Assembly (NCBI RefSeq): GCF_007830545.1
Contig: NZ_VLLF01000009.1
Span: forward strand, 186,001-250,000
From: Roseibium hamelinense
GTDB lineage: Bacteria; Pseudomonadota; Alphaproteobacteria; Rhizobiales; Stappiaceae
Reading direction: 5' to 3'
DNA length: 64,000 nucleotides
Made by a program: the position numbers and the translations under genes. Every line of letters starts with the position of its first letter. Within the stretch, counting starts at the first letter, position 1. The notes beneath the pieces were generated by a model. That model did not search any database and was not told the origin of the DNA. It worked only from the letters and a program-made list of their open reading frames with translations. Of this stretch, positions 32,104 through 41,621 are shown piece by piece.

Positions 32104-33174
32104 CTATTCAGCCACACAGGCTGTAAAACTCTGCTTTAAAGTGTCCCAATTGAGATCTCGGCCAATGAAAACCAGCCTGCTTTGGCGATCTTCTGTTGCC
32201 TCCCAATCTCGCTGGTGATCTCCTTCGACAATCATATGAACACCCTGAATAACGTAGCGCTGAGGGTCGTTATTGAATGCAAGAATGCCTTTCATCCGCA
32301 AAATGTTCGGACCTTGAATTTGTGTGACCTGATTGATCCAGGGAAAAAACATGTCGGGATCCAGATCACCTGCAGTGAGCGATATGCTTTTGACCGAATG
32401 CGGATGATCATGGTCGTGGCCAAGATCATCCTGGTGATGGTGATTCTGATGGTCATGGTCATGGTTATGGTCACACGCAGCGCTACACTCGTGTTCGTGA
32501 TGTCCATGCCTCAAAAAATGCGGATCAATAGACAAAATCCGGTCCAGATCAAAGGCGCCTCGATCAAGAACAGTTTGCAGTTCAACAGCACAACGCTCAG
32601 TCTTTTCGATCGCTGCGTACGGATTAACGCCCGCGATCCGCGCCGCGACCCTGGCCAATTCCTCAGCTGACACGAGATCGGTTTTGTTGAGCAAGATGAC
32701 GTCGGCAAATGCAATCTGATCTTCCGCTTCGGTCGTGTCAGCCAAGCGTTGCAATACATGCCGCGCGTCAACAACAGCCACAACAGCATCAAGTTTCGCG
32801 GCCGCCCGAACGTCATCGTCCATGAAAAACGTTTGTGCAACCGGCGCGGGATCGGCAACACCTGTCGTCTCCACGATAATCGCATCAAATGCATTTCGCC
32901 GTTTCATGAGGTTTTGAACGGTCCTGATAAGGTCTCCGCGAACGGTGCAACAAATGCAGCCATTGTTCATTTCAAAAATCTCTTCGTCGGATTCGACGAG
33001 GAGATCGTTATCGATTCCAATCTCGCCGAACTCGTTCACGATCACCGCATAACGCTTGCCGTGATTTTCAGTCAGTATCCGATTGAGGAGAGTTGTTTTC
33101 CCGGCACCTAGGTATCCAGTCAGAACGGTTACCGGGATCTGGGACCGTTCGACTTTTTGGTTTGCTTCACTCAT
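32104..33174 (-). CDS. CobW/ZNG1-like GTP-dependent zinc metallochaperone
   Basis: 356-residue COG0523 G3E-family GTPase. Walker A is [13 protein letters not shown], the metal-binding CxCC is in NNGCICCTV, the guanine motif is LLNKTD, and a His-rich stretch (~215-255, with [13 protein letters not shown] and DHDHPH) precedes the C-terminal CobW_C domain. Such proteins deliver zinc to client enzymes when zinc is short. The start at MSEANQ (33174) is preferred, with AGGCG 4 nt upstream; ATG 33189 is in frame. It heads a minus-strand cluster with WD40 and DUF2937. No convincing Zur box was found upstream. Confidence 0.92.
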   Translation of the reverse strand: MSEANQKVERSQIPVTVLTGYLGAGKTTLLNRILTENHGKRYAVIVNEFGEIGIDNDLLVESDEEIFEMNNGCICCTVRGDLIRTVQNLMKRRNAFDAIIVETTGVADPAPVAQTFFMDDDVRAAAKLDAVVAVVDARHVLQRLADTTEAEDQIAFADVILLNKTDLVSAEELARVAARIAGVNPYAAIEKTERCAVELQTVLDRGAFDLDRILSIDPHFLRHGHHEHECSAACDHNHDHDHQNHHHQDDLGHDHDHPHSVKSISLTAGDLDPDMFFPWINQVTQIQGPNILRMKGILAFNNDPQRYVIQGVHMIVEGDHQRDWEATEDRQSRLVFIGRDLNWDTLKQSFTACVAE

Positions 33175-33261
33175 AAAACGCCTGTGCATTGTTTGGTACG
33201 GCTGCGGTGTTCAAACTATCCAGCCTGTAATTTTTGAAGTGAATATAATGGGAGGCTTTGC

Positions 33262-33360
33262 ATGACACGAGGCCCAATCGCTGTTTTCTGTCGGTTTCTT
33301 TTGCTCATCACCAACAGTGCTGAGCGCGCCCCCTTCACCAAAGGTCGGCTTTTCCGATGA
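33262..33360 (+). CDS. Possible 32-codon small reading frame upstream of an aminotransferase
   Basis: An ATG with GGGAGG seven nt upstream opens a 32-codon frame (MTRGPIAVFCRFLLLITNSA then a basic end) and stops at TGA 33358-33360, 47 bp before the aminotransferase start. It has one hydrophobic segment. A TATAAT lies directly before the GGGAGG, which conflicts with translation from this start if it is the promoter. Could be a leader peptide or chance; conservation would be needed. Confidence 0.2.
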   Translation: MTRGPIAVFCRFLLLITNSAERAPFTKGRLFR

Positions 33361-33407
33361 CGCTCACATGAGCTACCAGTCAAGAGGCAGGCACGAAGGA
33401 GGTAGGC

Positions 33408-34577
33408 ATGCCAACAACAATTGCCGGATTTGATCGCATCGGTGAGGAAAACGCTTTTGCAGTTCTGGCCCGTGCCACCGAGTTGTCCGAACAAGGCCGA
33501 GATATCATTAATCTTGGAATTGGACAGCCAGACTTTAAGACACCAGATCACATTGTTGAGGCAGCTATCAAGGCACTGCGTGATGGTCATCATGGGTACA
33601 CACCAGCTACGGGCATTCTGCCACTTCGCGAAGCTGTTTCTGCAGACATTGAAAAGGGGTCAGGATATGCCCCTGATCCGGACACTGTCTTAATTGTTCC
33701 CGGTGGCAAAGTGACTATGTTCATGGCCATCCTTATGTTCGGCGAACCTGGAACTGATATCCTCTATCCCGACCCGGGTTTCCCTATTTACCGGTCAATG
33801 ATTGAGTTTACAGGTGCACGCCCTGTGCCCGTCCCGATCAGAGAAGAAAATGATTTCGCGTTTTCGGCCGATGAAACCTTGTCGCTTATTGCTGAGAAAA
33901 CACGGCTTCTTATACTGAATTCGCCCGCCAATCCGACCGGTGGCGTAACCCCGCGGACGGAAATCGAAAAACTTGTCGACGGCCTTAGTCAACACCCTCA
34001 TACCGCAGTTATGTCTGACGAAATCTATGCTCACATGACATATGACGGCATCGAACACGTGTCGCTCATGGAATTCGAAAGTCTGAGAGACCGCCTGATC
34101 TTGCTGAACGGATGGTCGAAGACTTACGCTATGACTGGATGGCGTATGGGCTATTCTGTTTGGCCAGCATCGCTGGTGAACAAGGCGCGCAAACTTGCTG
34201 TCAACGCTTGGTCTTGTGTGAATGCACCAGCGCAGTATGCGGGATTGGCAGCCCTAACCGGACCGCAAAACGCAGTTCAGGAAATGCTCACGGAATTTGA
34301 CCTTCGCCGAAAGATCGTAGTCGACGGATTAAACAAACTGCCGGGCATCAGCTGCCGTACTCCCCACGGCGCTTTTTACGCGTTTCCAAACATCACCGAG
34401 ACTGGATGGAAAGCAAAGTCGCTCGCCTCTGCGCTCTTGGAAGACGCAGGTATCGCAGTAATTGGGGGACCGGATTTTGGTATCCTTGGAGAAGGCTACA
34501 TTCGGCTTAGTTATGCCAATTCGGCCGAAAACATCGAGCGGGCGCTTGGCAGGTTTGCTGATTTCTTATCGACTTGA
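33408..34577 (+). CDS. PLP-dependent class I/II aminotransferase
   Basis: 389-residue fold-type I aminotransferase, aspartate-aminotransferase-like. It has the glycine-rich N-terminal DIINLGIGQPDFKTPDHI, the PLP stretch NSPANPTGGV, MSDEIYAHMTYDG, and the Schiff-base Lys in NGWSKTYAMTGWRMGY; FDLRRKIVVDGL and the substrate Arg region GYIRLSYANS are near the end. AAGGAGGT before the ATG sets the start. It transfers amino groups between amino acids and 2-oxo acids; the exact substrate is unclear. It is a single gene, divergent from the CobW cluster. Confidence 0.9.
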   Translation: MPTTIAGFDRIGEENAFAVLARATELSEQGRDIINLGIGQPDFKTPDHIVEAAIKALRDGHHGYTPATGILPLREAVSADIEKGSGYAPDPDTVLIVPGGKVTMFMAILMFGEPGTDILYPDPGFPIYRSMIEFTGARPVPVPIREENDFAFSADETLSLIAEKTRLLILNSPANPTGGVTPRTEIEKLVDGLSQHPHTAVMSDEIYAHMTYDGIEHVSLMEFESLRDRLILLNGWSKTYAMTGWRMGYSVWPASLVNKARKLAVNAWSCVNAPAQYAGLAALTGPQNAVQEMLTEFDLRRKIVVDGLNKLPGISCRTPHGAFYAFPNITETGWKAKSLASALLEDAGIAVIGGPDFGILGEGYIRLSYANSAENIERALGRFADFLST

Positions 34578-34838
34578 GCCCCTACTCGTCGGAACACGGG
34601 TATGGTCAATCATCCATCTCCGGCCAAAGGCATCACAGTCACCCAGTCATCGGGCCCATCTTTTACGCTACGCATTGCGTACAACGCATTTTCCTCAAAA
34701 AAAAGACGTGCAGAAATACTGTAATTTTTACCAGTAAACCCGCACACAGACTTCCGGCACCGTCAAGAAAACGGAAAAATCAGGTATCAATTTGTTTAAA
34801 TATTCAGGCTAGGCTTCAAATTGGAGGAAGTCGACTGA

Positions 34839-37400
34839 ATGTCTCAAGAGAGTTTACCGAAAGGCATACATCTCGATCTGCATCGCTCTTTTGGGGCGTT
34901 GACGGAATGCGTTGTGCTGACCCGCCCAGACCGCCGCATTCTTTATACGAATGACGCGGCTGAAAAGACATTTGGCTACGACCGGCACGAACTTGTCGGT
35001 CAGACCTGCGAGATTCTATTTTTCGACAAAGCCGACTTCGAGGCAACCGGAGACCTGAACCAAGAGAAATCCAACACCTCGAAAAACAACCGCTTCACTC
35101 TCAAGCTGAAGCGCCGCAACGGTAAGGTGTTTACTGCTGAGGTGGTGAATTCCGCGATTTTTGACGCCACATCAAGCCACGTCGGCTATCTTTTTATTGC
35201 ACGGGACATCTCCGATCAGCTGGTCCTTGAAGCTTTGGTTACAGAGGCTGCAAAAACCCTCGAAGATGCGATCAATGCTATTTCTGAGGGATTCGCCCTC
35301 TACGACAAAGAAGACCGCCTGGTTGTTTGCAACGAGATGTACCGGCAAATCTATCCCGAATCTGCTGCCAGCATGACGCCCGGCACCCATTTCGAGGATA
35401 TTCTGAGGTCAGGCCTCCAAAAAGGCCAATATGACCTCGGCGGAAAAACCGAAGACGAATGGCTGTCCGAGCGGCTTAGAAAACACAAAACTGCAGATGG
35501 TAAAGCGATTGAACAAAAACTCGCAGACGGCCGGTGGTTAAATATCGCCGAACGCAGAACCCGCTCGGGCGGGATCGCGGGTATTCGCACAGACATTACC
35601 CCGTTGAAAGATGCCCACGCCAAGCTGGCAGCATCCAACGAAAACCTTGTGCGGTTGGCCAACACCTTACCGAGTACCATCATTGAGATCGATCGTGACG
35701 GAATATGCATTCTCGCAAATGATATCGCCTGTTCATGGTTTGCGAAAACACGCGAAGAGTTGCTTGGGACAAAAGTCCGCGAATTGCTTCCGGAAGCGGT
35801 GCAGAACTCGAGCAAAAACTATTTGGATCTCGCTTTTGCTGGCACTCCGGCCCAGTTCGAATTGCCGATCAACTACCCTGATGGCAACAAGCGGCATGTC
35901 CGCTTGGAATACTTGCCGAAAATTGATGAACGCCAACGGGTCCAGAGCTTGGTTGCCTGCGCGACGGACATTTCTGACATCAAAAAGGCAGAGGCCGACT
36001 TGAAGGAGGCATACAGGAACATGACGATCCTAGCCAACAGCCTGTCCTGCGCGATCAGCGAGATCGACCGGGACGGCACCTGCATCTTCATCAACGAAAT
36101 TGGCGCCAGCTGGTATGGCGGCACTCCAGACGAGCTGGTCGGGACCAAATTCCGGGAGAGTCTGCCTGAAGAAGCCCAAGAAAAAAACCGGAAACTGGTT
36201 GATGAGTGTCTGGCCGGCAACACCGTTCAAACGGAAATGGAAACAACTTTCCCCGACGGCGAAACCCGCATTGTGGAAATAGAGTACACTCCGAAATACG
36301 ACGACCATGGAGACATCACGGGACTAATCACGTTGTCGACGGACATCACCCGCCGAAAGCGGACGGAGGAAACCTTAGCCGAACTCTACTCTATCACCTC
36401 TACTCGCGAGCTGAGCCATGAGGAAAAAATCAACCTCATCCTCAAGCTTGGATGTGAGCATTTCAACCTTCCTTTTGGCATTATCAGCCATATCATCGAC
36501 AATCGATATACAGTCGTTCGGGCGGAAAGCCCGAACAACGAAATCAATGTCGGAGACGCCTTCGATATAGGTGACACTTATTGCGCACTTACTGTAGCAG
36601 CGGACGGCCCCGTCGCAATCGATGCGATGAAATCTTCCCCCTACGCGGGACATCCGTGCTATGCGATGTTCAAACTTGAAACGTACATCGGGACACCAAT
36701 CGTTGTTGATGGTGAGCCCTACGGCACTATCAACTTTACCAGTCCGGATGCAAGAATAACTGGTTTTTCACAAACTGACCGCGAGATTATCCGGCAGTTC
36801 GCCGACTGGGTTGGGCACGAAATCGCCCGCCAACAGGACCAGGAAGCCCTGATGGAGGCCTATATTCGCCTCGAACGAATTTCAAGCACCGACGATCTTA
36901 CCGGTGTCTTGAACCGGCGGGCTTTCCTCGACCGCGCGGGCACCGAGCTTGCGCGTTTTCGGCGGACGAAACGCGCCTTTACAACCGTGATGATGGACAT
37001 CGATCACTTCAAATCGATCAATGATACTTACGGGCATGCGATCGGCGATGCAGTTCTGCAAAAATTTGCCGACATCGTCAAAGACAGCCTGCGCTCGGTT
37101 GATGTCTTCGGACGAGTTGGCGGAGAAGAGTTCTGCATACTGCTAGACAGTTCCGGACGAGAGGCAGCTTTCCAAGTGACCGAACGGATCCGCAAGCGTA
37201 TCGCCGACGAGTGTATTGTGGAACCGCTATCTAGACCGATTACCTGCAGCGTCGGCCTGTCCGCGGTACGCGATGGAGATGTCGAATTCTCGACAATTCT
37301 ACAGCGAGCGGATGGCGCCCTCTACAAAGCAAAAGAACAGGGTCGCAATCGGTGTGTTGCCTATTCTTCTGTCGCGGACGAACTTGCCCCTATTGAGTAA
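34839..37400 (+). CDS. Multi-PAS/GAF diguanylate cyclase
   Basis: 853-residue cytosolic signalling protein. Four PAS-type domains (~15-125, ~140-255, ~265-375, ~390-505) are followed by a GAF domain (~530-675) and a GGDEF domain (~690-845). The active site is GRVGGEEFCILL, the common GGEEF form, so it should make cyclic di-GMP. The usual upstream RxxD inhibitory site is not obvious. PAS 3 and PAS 4 are close relatives (ANTLPSTIIEIDRDG, ANSLSCAISEIDRDG), suggesting internal duplication. GGAGGAAG 8 nt before the ATG sets the start. It stands alone, with a 261-bp gap before it in which nothing specific was seen. Confidence 0.93.
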   Translation: MSQESLPKGIHLDLHRSFGALTECVVLTRPDRRILYTNDAAEKTFGYDRHELVGQTCEILFFDKADFEATGDLNQEKSNTSKNNRFTLKLKRRNGKVFTAEVVNSAIFDATSSHVGYLFIARDISDQLVLEALVTEAAKTLEDAINAISEGFALYDKEDRLVVCNEMYRQIYPESAASMTPGTHFEDILRSGLQKGQYDLGGKTEDEWLSERLRKHKTADGKAIEQKLADGRWLNIAERRTRSGGIAGIRTDITPLKDAHAKLAASNENLVRLANTLPSTIIEIDRDGICILANDIACSWFAKTREELLGTKVRELLPEAVQNSSKNYLDLAFAGTPAQFELPINYPDGNKRHVRLEYLPKIDERQRVQSLVACATDISDIKKAEADLKEAYRNMTILANSLSCAISEIDRDGTCIFINEIGASWYGGTPDELVGTKFRESLPEEAQEKNRKLVDECLAGNTVQTEMETTFPDGETRIVEIEYTPKYDDHGDITGLITLSTDITRRKRTEETLAELYSITSTRELSHEEKINLILKLGCEHFNLPFGIISHIIDNRYTVVRAESPNNEINVGDAFDIGDTYCALTVAADGPVAIDAMKSSPYAGHPCYAMFKLETYIGTPIVVDGEPYGTINFTSPDARITGFSQTDREIIRQFADWVGHEIARQQDQEALMEAYIRLERISSTDDLTGVLNRRAFLDRAGTELARFRRTKRAFTTVMMDIDHFKSINDTYGHAIGDAVLQKFADIVKDSLRSVDVFGRVGGEEFCILLDSSGREAAFQVTERIRKRIADECIVEPLSRPITCSVGLSAVRDGDVEFSTILQRADGALYKAKEQGRNRCVAYSSVADELAPIE

Positions 37401-37437
37401 ATCAACCTTCGCAAGGCGCCGCGACGGACCCTGAACT

Positions 37438-37989
37438 TCATGCTCCAACTTGGTCTTCTGCTGCCTTGCGCAGCGCTAGCATAAGCTCGGCCAAGAAATC
37501 GAGGCTTTGTTCATTCGCCAACTGTCCGCTCTCGGTGAAGGCGGCGCTCGGTCCCGCGATCAGGACCTCAGGCCCTTGAATCACATGCGGGTGAAAAGGC
37601 GTGAGACAATGCCTCAGAGAATACTGTGCCCGAGCACCCCCGGTCCAGCCCGCAGCCGACACAATGGCCACAGGTTTATCTTTGAAGGGCATCGGACCCT
37701 TGCGGCTAACCCAGTCCAGCGCGTTTTTCAAAACCCCTGGAAGGTTCTTGTTATATTCGGGCGTCGAGATGACGACGGCATCGGACCGCACAATCTGATC
37801 GTGAAGGCAGATGACTTCCGGAGGCAATCCGTGCTCCGCCTCAAGATCGCCGTCGTACAGCGGCAATCGAATATCAGCCAACTCAAAGATGCAACTGCCA
37901 AATAGGCGCGCCCCCTCTTTCACCAGCAGGGTGTTATAAGACGCTTTCCGGAGTGAACCGGAAATTCCCAATAGTTTCAGTGTATTCAC
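37438..37989 (-). CDS. NADPH-dependent FMN reductase
   Basis: 183-residue flavodoxin-fold enzyme of the ChrR/YieF/ArsH-like group. FMN phosphate loop GISGSLRKASYNTLL lies at the N-terminus, TPEYNKNLPGVLKNALDW in the middle and GPEVLIAG later. It reduces FMN, quinones or metal oxyanions with NAD(P)H. GTG at 37989 is chosen as start because CAGGAGC lies 6 nt upstream; ATG 38004 would add five residues. It is convergent with the diguanylate cyclase gene. Confidence 0.88.
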   Translation of the reverse strand: MNTLKLLGISGSLRKASYNTLLVKEGARLFGSCIFELADIRLPLYDGDLEAEHGLPPEVICLHDQIVRSDAVVISTPEYNKNLPGVLKNALDWVSRKGPMPFKDKPVAIVSAAGWTGGARAQYSLRHCLTPFHPHVIQGPEVLIAGPSAAFTESGQLANEQSLDFLAELMLALRKAAEDQVGA

Positions 37990-38247
37990 GGCACGCTCCT
38001 GCATGGAAGTGGTCTAATTTGACAGCACGCCTGCCAGATGTTCAGTTGTTACTCGTTGTGATCCAGGCATCGTGTTTGAGACAATTGGTCGCAAACAAGC
38101 CACCGGGCAGCGCAGATAGGACGCTCGACACGCCTTAAAAGGGTGCACCTTGGTGAAAAATTCCTGTGCTTGCCCCGACCCAATCACACGCCATCCGCGA
38201 AAGCCTGGATGGAAAAATTGAACCTAAGCAATTACGGGGGACCTTCG

Positions 38248-38667
38248 GTGTTTGAAAAAATCATGGTGCCAGTTGATTTGGCCCACGCAGATAAACTCGA
38301 AAAGGCGCTGACGGCCGCAGCCGGCCTGGCCAAGGCCAATGACACACCGGTCACTTATGTCGCTGTGACCACCTCTCTTCCGGGCAAACTTGCTCACAAT
38401 CCAGAGGAGTTTGCCGCAAAGCTTGACGGCTTCGCGCAGCAACAAGGCAGCAAGTTCGGCATAAAGACCGATGCGCGCAGTTATGTGTCTCACGACCCAA
38501 CGATAGATCTCGATGCGACGCTAATAAGAGCGGTGAAAGAGACAGGCGCCGATGTGGTGGTGATGGCCACGCACATTCCAAACGTTGCCGATCACTTTTG
38601 GCCATCAAACGGCGGAACGGTTGCCACCCATACGGATGCCTCCGTGTTTCTAATCAGAGGACACTAA
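38248..38667 (+). CDS. Universal stress protein (UspA family)
   Basis: 139-residue single-domain USP. The N-terminus VFEKIMVPVDLAHADKLEKAL, the ATP-loop region VVVMATHIPNVADHFWPSNGGTVATHTDASVFLIRGH and length fit the family; the canonical G-2x-G-9x-G pattern is altered. The GTG start at 38248 is preferred because GGGGGAC lies 5 nt upstream; an upstream in-frame ATG at 38143 would add a poorly conserved leader. It precedes a BCCT transporter by 47 bp, a pairing seen with compatible-solute carriers, where the USP may modulate transport. Confidence 0.85.
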   Translation: MFEKIMVPVDLAHADKLEKALTAAAGLAKANDTPVTYVAVTTSLPGKLAHNPEEFAAKLDGFAQQQGSKFGIKTDARSYVSHDPTIDLDATLIRAVKETGADVVVMATHIPNVADHFWPSNGGTVATHTDASVFLIRGH

Positions 38668-38714
38668 AGGCGGGCCCAACCAACAGCTGAATTCGAAAAA
38701 AGGGGATAGGTCTC

Positions 38715-40352
38715 ATGACCGAAGAAACGTCGAACGCGGGCATTCCAGAACCGGAAGGCGCCGCGAATTTGATCGAAACTGACTACGAAATTGGCCAGGA
38801 TAACTTTGAAGCACAGCTGGGGCCGTTCGGCCTCGACGTCCACAATCCCGTCTTTCTTGTCTCCGGACTGACCATCGTTGCCTTTGTGTTTCTCACATTG
38901 GCTTTCCAGGCCGATGTTGGTCCGGTGTTCGATGCGATGCGTAAGGCGCTCACCGGCAATCTCGACTGGTTCTTTATCCTTTCGGGGAACATTTTCGTTC
39001 TTCTATGCCTGTTTTTGATCGTCTCCCCCTATGGCAGTGTCCGCATCGGGGGTAAGGAGGCGACGCCTGATTACTCCTATTTCGGTTGGTTTGCGATGTT
39101 GTTCGCTGCCGGAATGGGTATTGGCCTCATGTTCTTCGGGGTGCTTGAACCGGTCTATCACATGGCCTTCTCCTCGCCATTGGGCGTCCCGTCGCCTTTC
39201 GATGCTGATGGCAATCTCATTCCTGAAAACGTAGACGCCGCGCGCGCAATGGGTATGGCCGCGACCATCTATCACTGGGGTCTGCATCCTTGGGCCATCT
39301 ATGCCGTAGTTGCGCTGGCACTGGCCCTTTTTTCGTTTAACAAAGGCCTGCCGCTCACGATGCGTTCCGTTTTCTATCCGGTTTTCGGCGAACGGACTTG
39401 GGGATGGCCGGGCCACATCATCGATATATTGGCAGTTTTTGCGACGTTGTTTGGCCTCGCAACCTCGTTGGGGTTCGGAGCTCAGCAGGCAAATGCTGGT
39501 CTGGACTTTGTATTCGGCATTCCGGTCAGCAATACGACACAAGTCATTCTGATCCTTGGCATAACCGTCGTCGCGCTGGTGTCCGTCATGCGCGGCTTGG
39601 ACGGCGGCGTGAAGGTTTTGTCAGAAATCAACATGCTGATTGCTGCACTGTTGCTTATGTTTGTGATTGTTGCAGGGCCAACCGGGCAGATCATTTCTGG
39701 ATTCTTCGGAAATATCGCTTCCTACGCACAGGAGGTTATCCCGCTATCAAATCCGTTTGGACGTGAAGACGACGGGTTCCGTCAGGGGTGGACATCTTTC
39801 TACTGGGCCTGGTGGATTTCCTGGTCCCCATTTGTCGGTATGTTTATAGCGCGCGTTAGCCGTGGTCGGACAGTCCGCGAATTCGTGACTTGTGTTCTGA
39901 TCATCCCAACGATCGTTTCGGTTCTTTGGATGACAGCTTTCGGCGGTACCGCGATTGAGCAAGTTCTTACTGACAGCGGCAGCCAGGTACGCGAATACGT
40001 CATTGCAAGCTACAGCCCGGAACTGTCGTTGTTCGGCATGCTCGCGGATCTTCCGTTCGCTTCGCTGACTTCAATTGTGGCCATTGTTCTGGTGATCGTA
40101 TTCTTCGTGACATCCTCCGACTCTGGCTCGCTTGTGATTGATGCGATCACTGCAGGTGGCAAGGTTGACGCACCAGTTTCACAGCGTGTCTTTTGGTGCA
40201 CCTTTGAGGGATTGGTTGCGATTGCGTTGCTTCTCGGCGGTGGGCTCGGTGCCTTGCAAGCCATGGCAGTTTCAACAGGCTTGCCATTCACGATTGTATT
40301 GCTTCTCGCGTGCTATGCGATCTTGAAAGGCCTTGCCAGCGAACCGCGCTGA
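38715..40352 (+). CDS. BCCT-family transporter
   Basis: 545-residue secondary carrier for betaine, choline, carnitine or related trimethylammonium or zwitterionic solutes. About twelve helices. The family stretch is GWFAMLFAAGMGIGLMFFGV...EPVYH, and the substrate-pocket tryptophan motif reads FYWAWWISWSPFVGMFIARVSRGRTVREF. The C-terminal regulatory tail is very short (ILKGLASEPR), suggesting little osmotic gating. The N-terminal ~45 residues are acidic. GGGGATAGG lies before the ATG. It forms a pair with the upstream USP gene. The convergent LacI-type regulator may control it, though no operator could be identified. Substrate is unknown. Confidence 0.92.
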   Translation: MTEETSNAGIPEPEGAANLIETDYEIGQDNFEAQLGPFGLDVHNPVFLVSGLTIVAFVFLTLAFQADVGPVFDAMRKALTGNLDWFFILSGNIFVLLCLFLIVSPYGSVRIGGKEATPDYSYFGWFAMLFAAGMGIGLMFFGVLEPVYHMAFSSPLGVPSPFDADGNLIPENVDAARAMGMAATIYHWGLHPWAIYAVVALALALFSFNKGLPLTMRSVFYPVFGERTWGWPGHIIDILAVFATLFGLATSLGFGAQQANAGLDFVFGIPVSNTTQVILILGITVVALVSVMRGLDGGVKVLSEINMLIAALLLMFVIVAGPTGQIISGFFGNIASYAQEVIPLSNPFGREDDGFRQGWTSFYWAWWISWSPFVGMFIARVSRGRTVREFVTCVLIIPTIVSVLWMTAFGGTAIEQVLTDSGSQVREYVIASYSPELSLFGMLADLPFASLTSIVAIVLVIVFFVTSSDSGSLVIDAITAGGKVDAPVSQRVFWCTFEGLVAIALLLGGGLGALQAMAVSTGLPFTIVLLLACYAILKGLASEPR

Positions 40353-40370
40353 GCTATCAACACCAAACAA

Positions 40371-40397
40371 AAAGGCGGCCTGGTGGCCGCCTTTTTT
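40371..40397 (+). terminator. Intrinsic terminator after the BCCT gene
   Basis: Stem AAAGGCGGCC / GGCCGCCTTT with a TGGT loop, followed by a T-run within and after the right arm (CCTTTTTTAT). Its right end touches the stop codon of the convergent LacI-type gene, so it may serve both. Confidence 0.88.
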
Positions 40398-41538
40398 ATA
40401 GCACTATCGGCGCGAGGCGCACCCCAGGAGGTGGCGCACTCTCCCGAACCCGCAGCTCGGGTTCAATGAGTATAGGATTGTTCGGAACGCGCTCACCTGT
40501 AACCTGGCGCAAAAGAGTTAGTGCCGCCAGCCGACCGATCTTGTCTGCGTGATTGCAAACAGACGTTAAGGCAGGTGTTCGGCTATCCGCCCCATCAATA
40601 TCATCATATCCGGTGATTGCCATTTCCGGCCCAGGCTCAATTCCCGCGCGCCTCAAGCTGGTCATCATCCCAAACGCGACAAGATCATTGAAGCCCATGA
40701 TCGCCGTCGGACGCTCATCCGCTTCCAATATTGTCGTTACCGCCAATCGGCCGTCGGCCTGTGTCATCAGCTCTGGCAAGTCCAACTGGTGTGAGGGATT
40801 GAGGCCAGCCTCGGTCAATGCCCGTTTCCATCCGACATGGCGGTCTCGACCTGTCGAACTCTCCCGGCGGCCGCCAACCATGCCAATTCTCGTGTGCCCT
40901 TTTTCGATAAGATGTTTGGTGACCAAATAGCCGCCTTTAATATCGTCACCGTGTACACACGGCGCCCAAACACCAGATACTTCACGAGCCATAAGTGTCA
41001 CCGGTATTCCTTGCCCAACCAAGCGATTAATTTCTTCCGCAGTGGTTCCAATTGACGGGCAAAGAATGAGACCATCGGCACGGTGTTGCAAAAGCGTGTT
41101 TACAAAGGCGCGTTGTCGTTTGACGTCATCTCTGTGATTACAAATGAAAATCATTTGCCCCTGTGCTTCCAGAACATCTTCGAGCGCTGAAAAAACCTCG
41201 GCAAAAAAAGGGTTTTGAATATCGTGAACAGCAACACCGACAATCTGACTCCGCGCTGTGCGCAAAGAAGCCGCGGATCTGTTGTAAATATAGCCGATCT
41301 CCTCGGCTGTTTGCTTGACCTTGAGCCGCGTTTCTTCTGCCACCAAAGGGCTTTCGCGCAAGGCCAGAGAAACGGTCGCGGTCGATATACCAAGTTGGTC
41401 GGCGATGTGCCCAAGCGTCAGCCGCTTGCCTGGTTTTAAAAGATACGGTTCTGGAGCCGATCTATCAATTAATCCGTGGCTTTCTTGGTTTGATTGTCTA
41501 TGGGGTTCTGTTTTGGAACCGCTTTCTTCATCACTCAT
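40396..41538 (-). CDS. LacI-family transcriptional regulator
   Basis: 380-residue repressor. After a ~35-residue leader comes a LacI helix-turn-helix (~40-95: TLGHIADQLGISTATVSLALRES then EIGYIYNRSAASLRT), followed by the periplasmic-binding-protein-like effector domain (VGVAVHDIQNPFFAEVFSALED, MGFNDLVAFGMM, ITGYDDIDGA). The leader before the DNA-binding domain is longer than usual; an internal start is possible but no alternative with a ribosome site was found. It is convergent with the USP-BCCT pair. The effector is probably a small sugar-like or amino compound, not identified. Confidence 0.92.
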   Translation of the reverse strand: MSDEESGSKTEPHRQSNQESHGLIDRSAPEPYLLKPGKRLTLGHIADQLGISTATVSLALRESPLVAEETRLKVKQTAEEIGYIYNRSAASLRTARSQIVGVAVHDIQNPFFAEVFSALEDVLEAQGQMIFICNHRDDVKRQRAFVNTLLQHRADGLILCPSIGTTAEEINRLVGQGIPVTLMAREVSGVWAPCVHGDDIKGGYLVTKHLIEKGHTRIGMVGGRRESSTGRDRHVGWKRALTEAGLNPSHQLDLPELMTQADGRLAVTTILEADERPTAIMGFNDLVAFGMMTSLRRAGIEPGPEMAITGYDDIDGADSRTPALTSVCNHADKIGRLAALTLLRQVTGERVPNNPILIEPELRVRESAPPPGVRLAPIVL

Positions 41539-41621
41539 GCATTTGAACTCGGCCGCCTAGCAGCACTGTCTTGTGGGGACATGCGCCTATTAACACTCAC
41601 ATACAAGATGGACTTTTCGTC

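Noticed and set aside
33215-33255. AT-rich sequence upstream of the CobW-like gene as a Zur box
   Set aside because: TGTAATTTTTG and AATATAATG look promising but do not form a palindrome with the known alphaproteobacterial Zur spacing, so no regulator was assigned.
38005-38247. Possible riboswitch or leader RNA before the USP gene
   Set aside because: No match to known riboswitch cores (guanidine, glycine, SAM, TPP, cobalamin) could be traced, and only weak inverted repeats are present.
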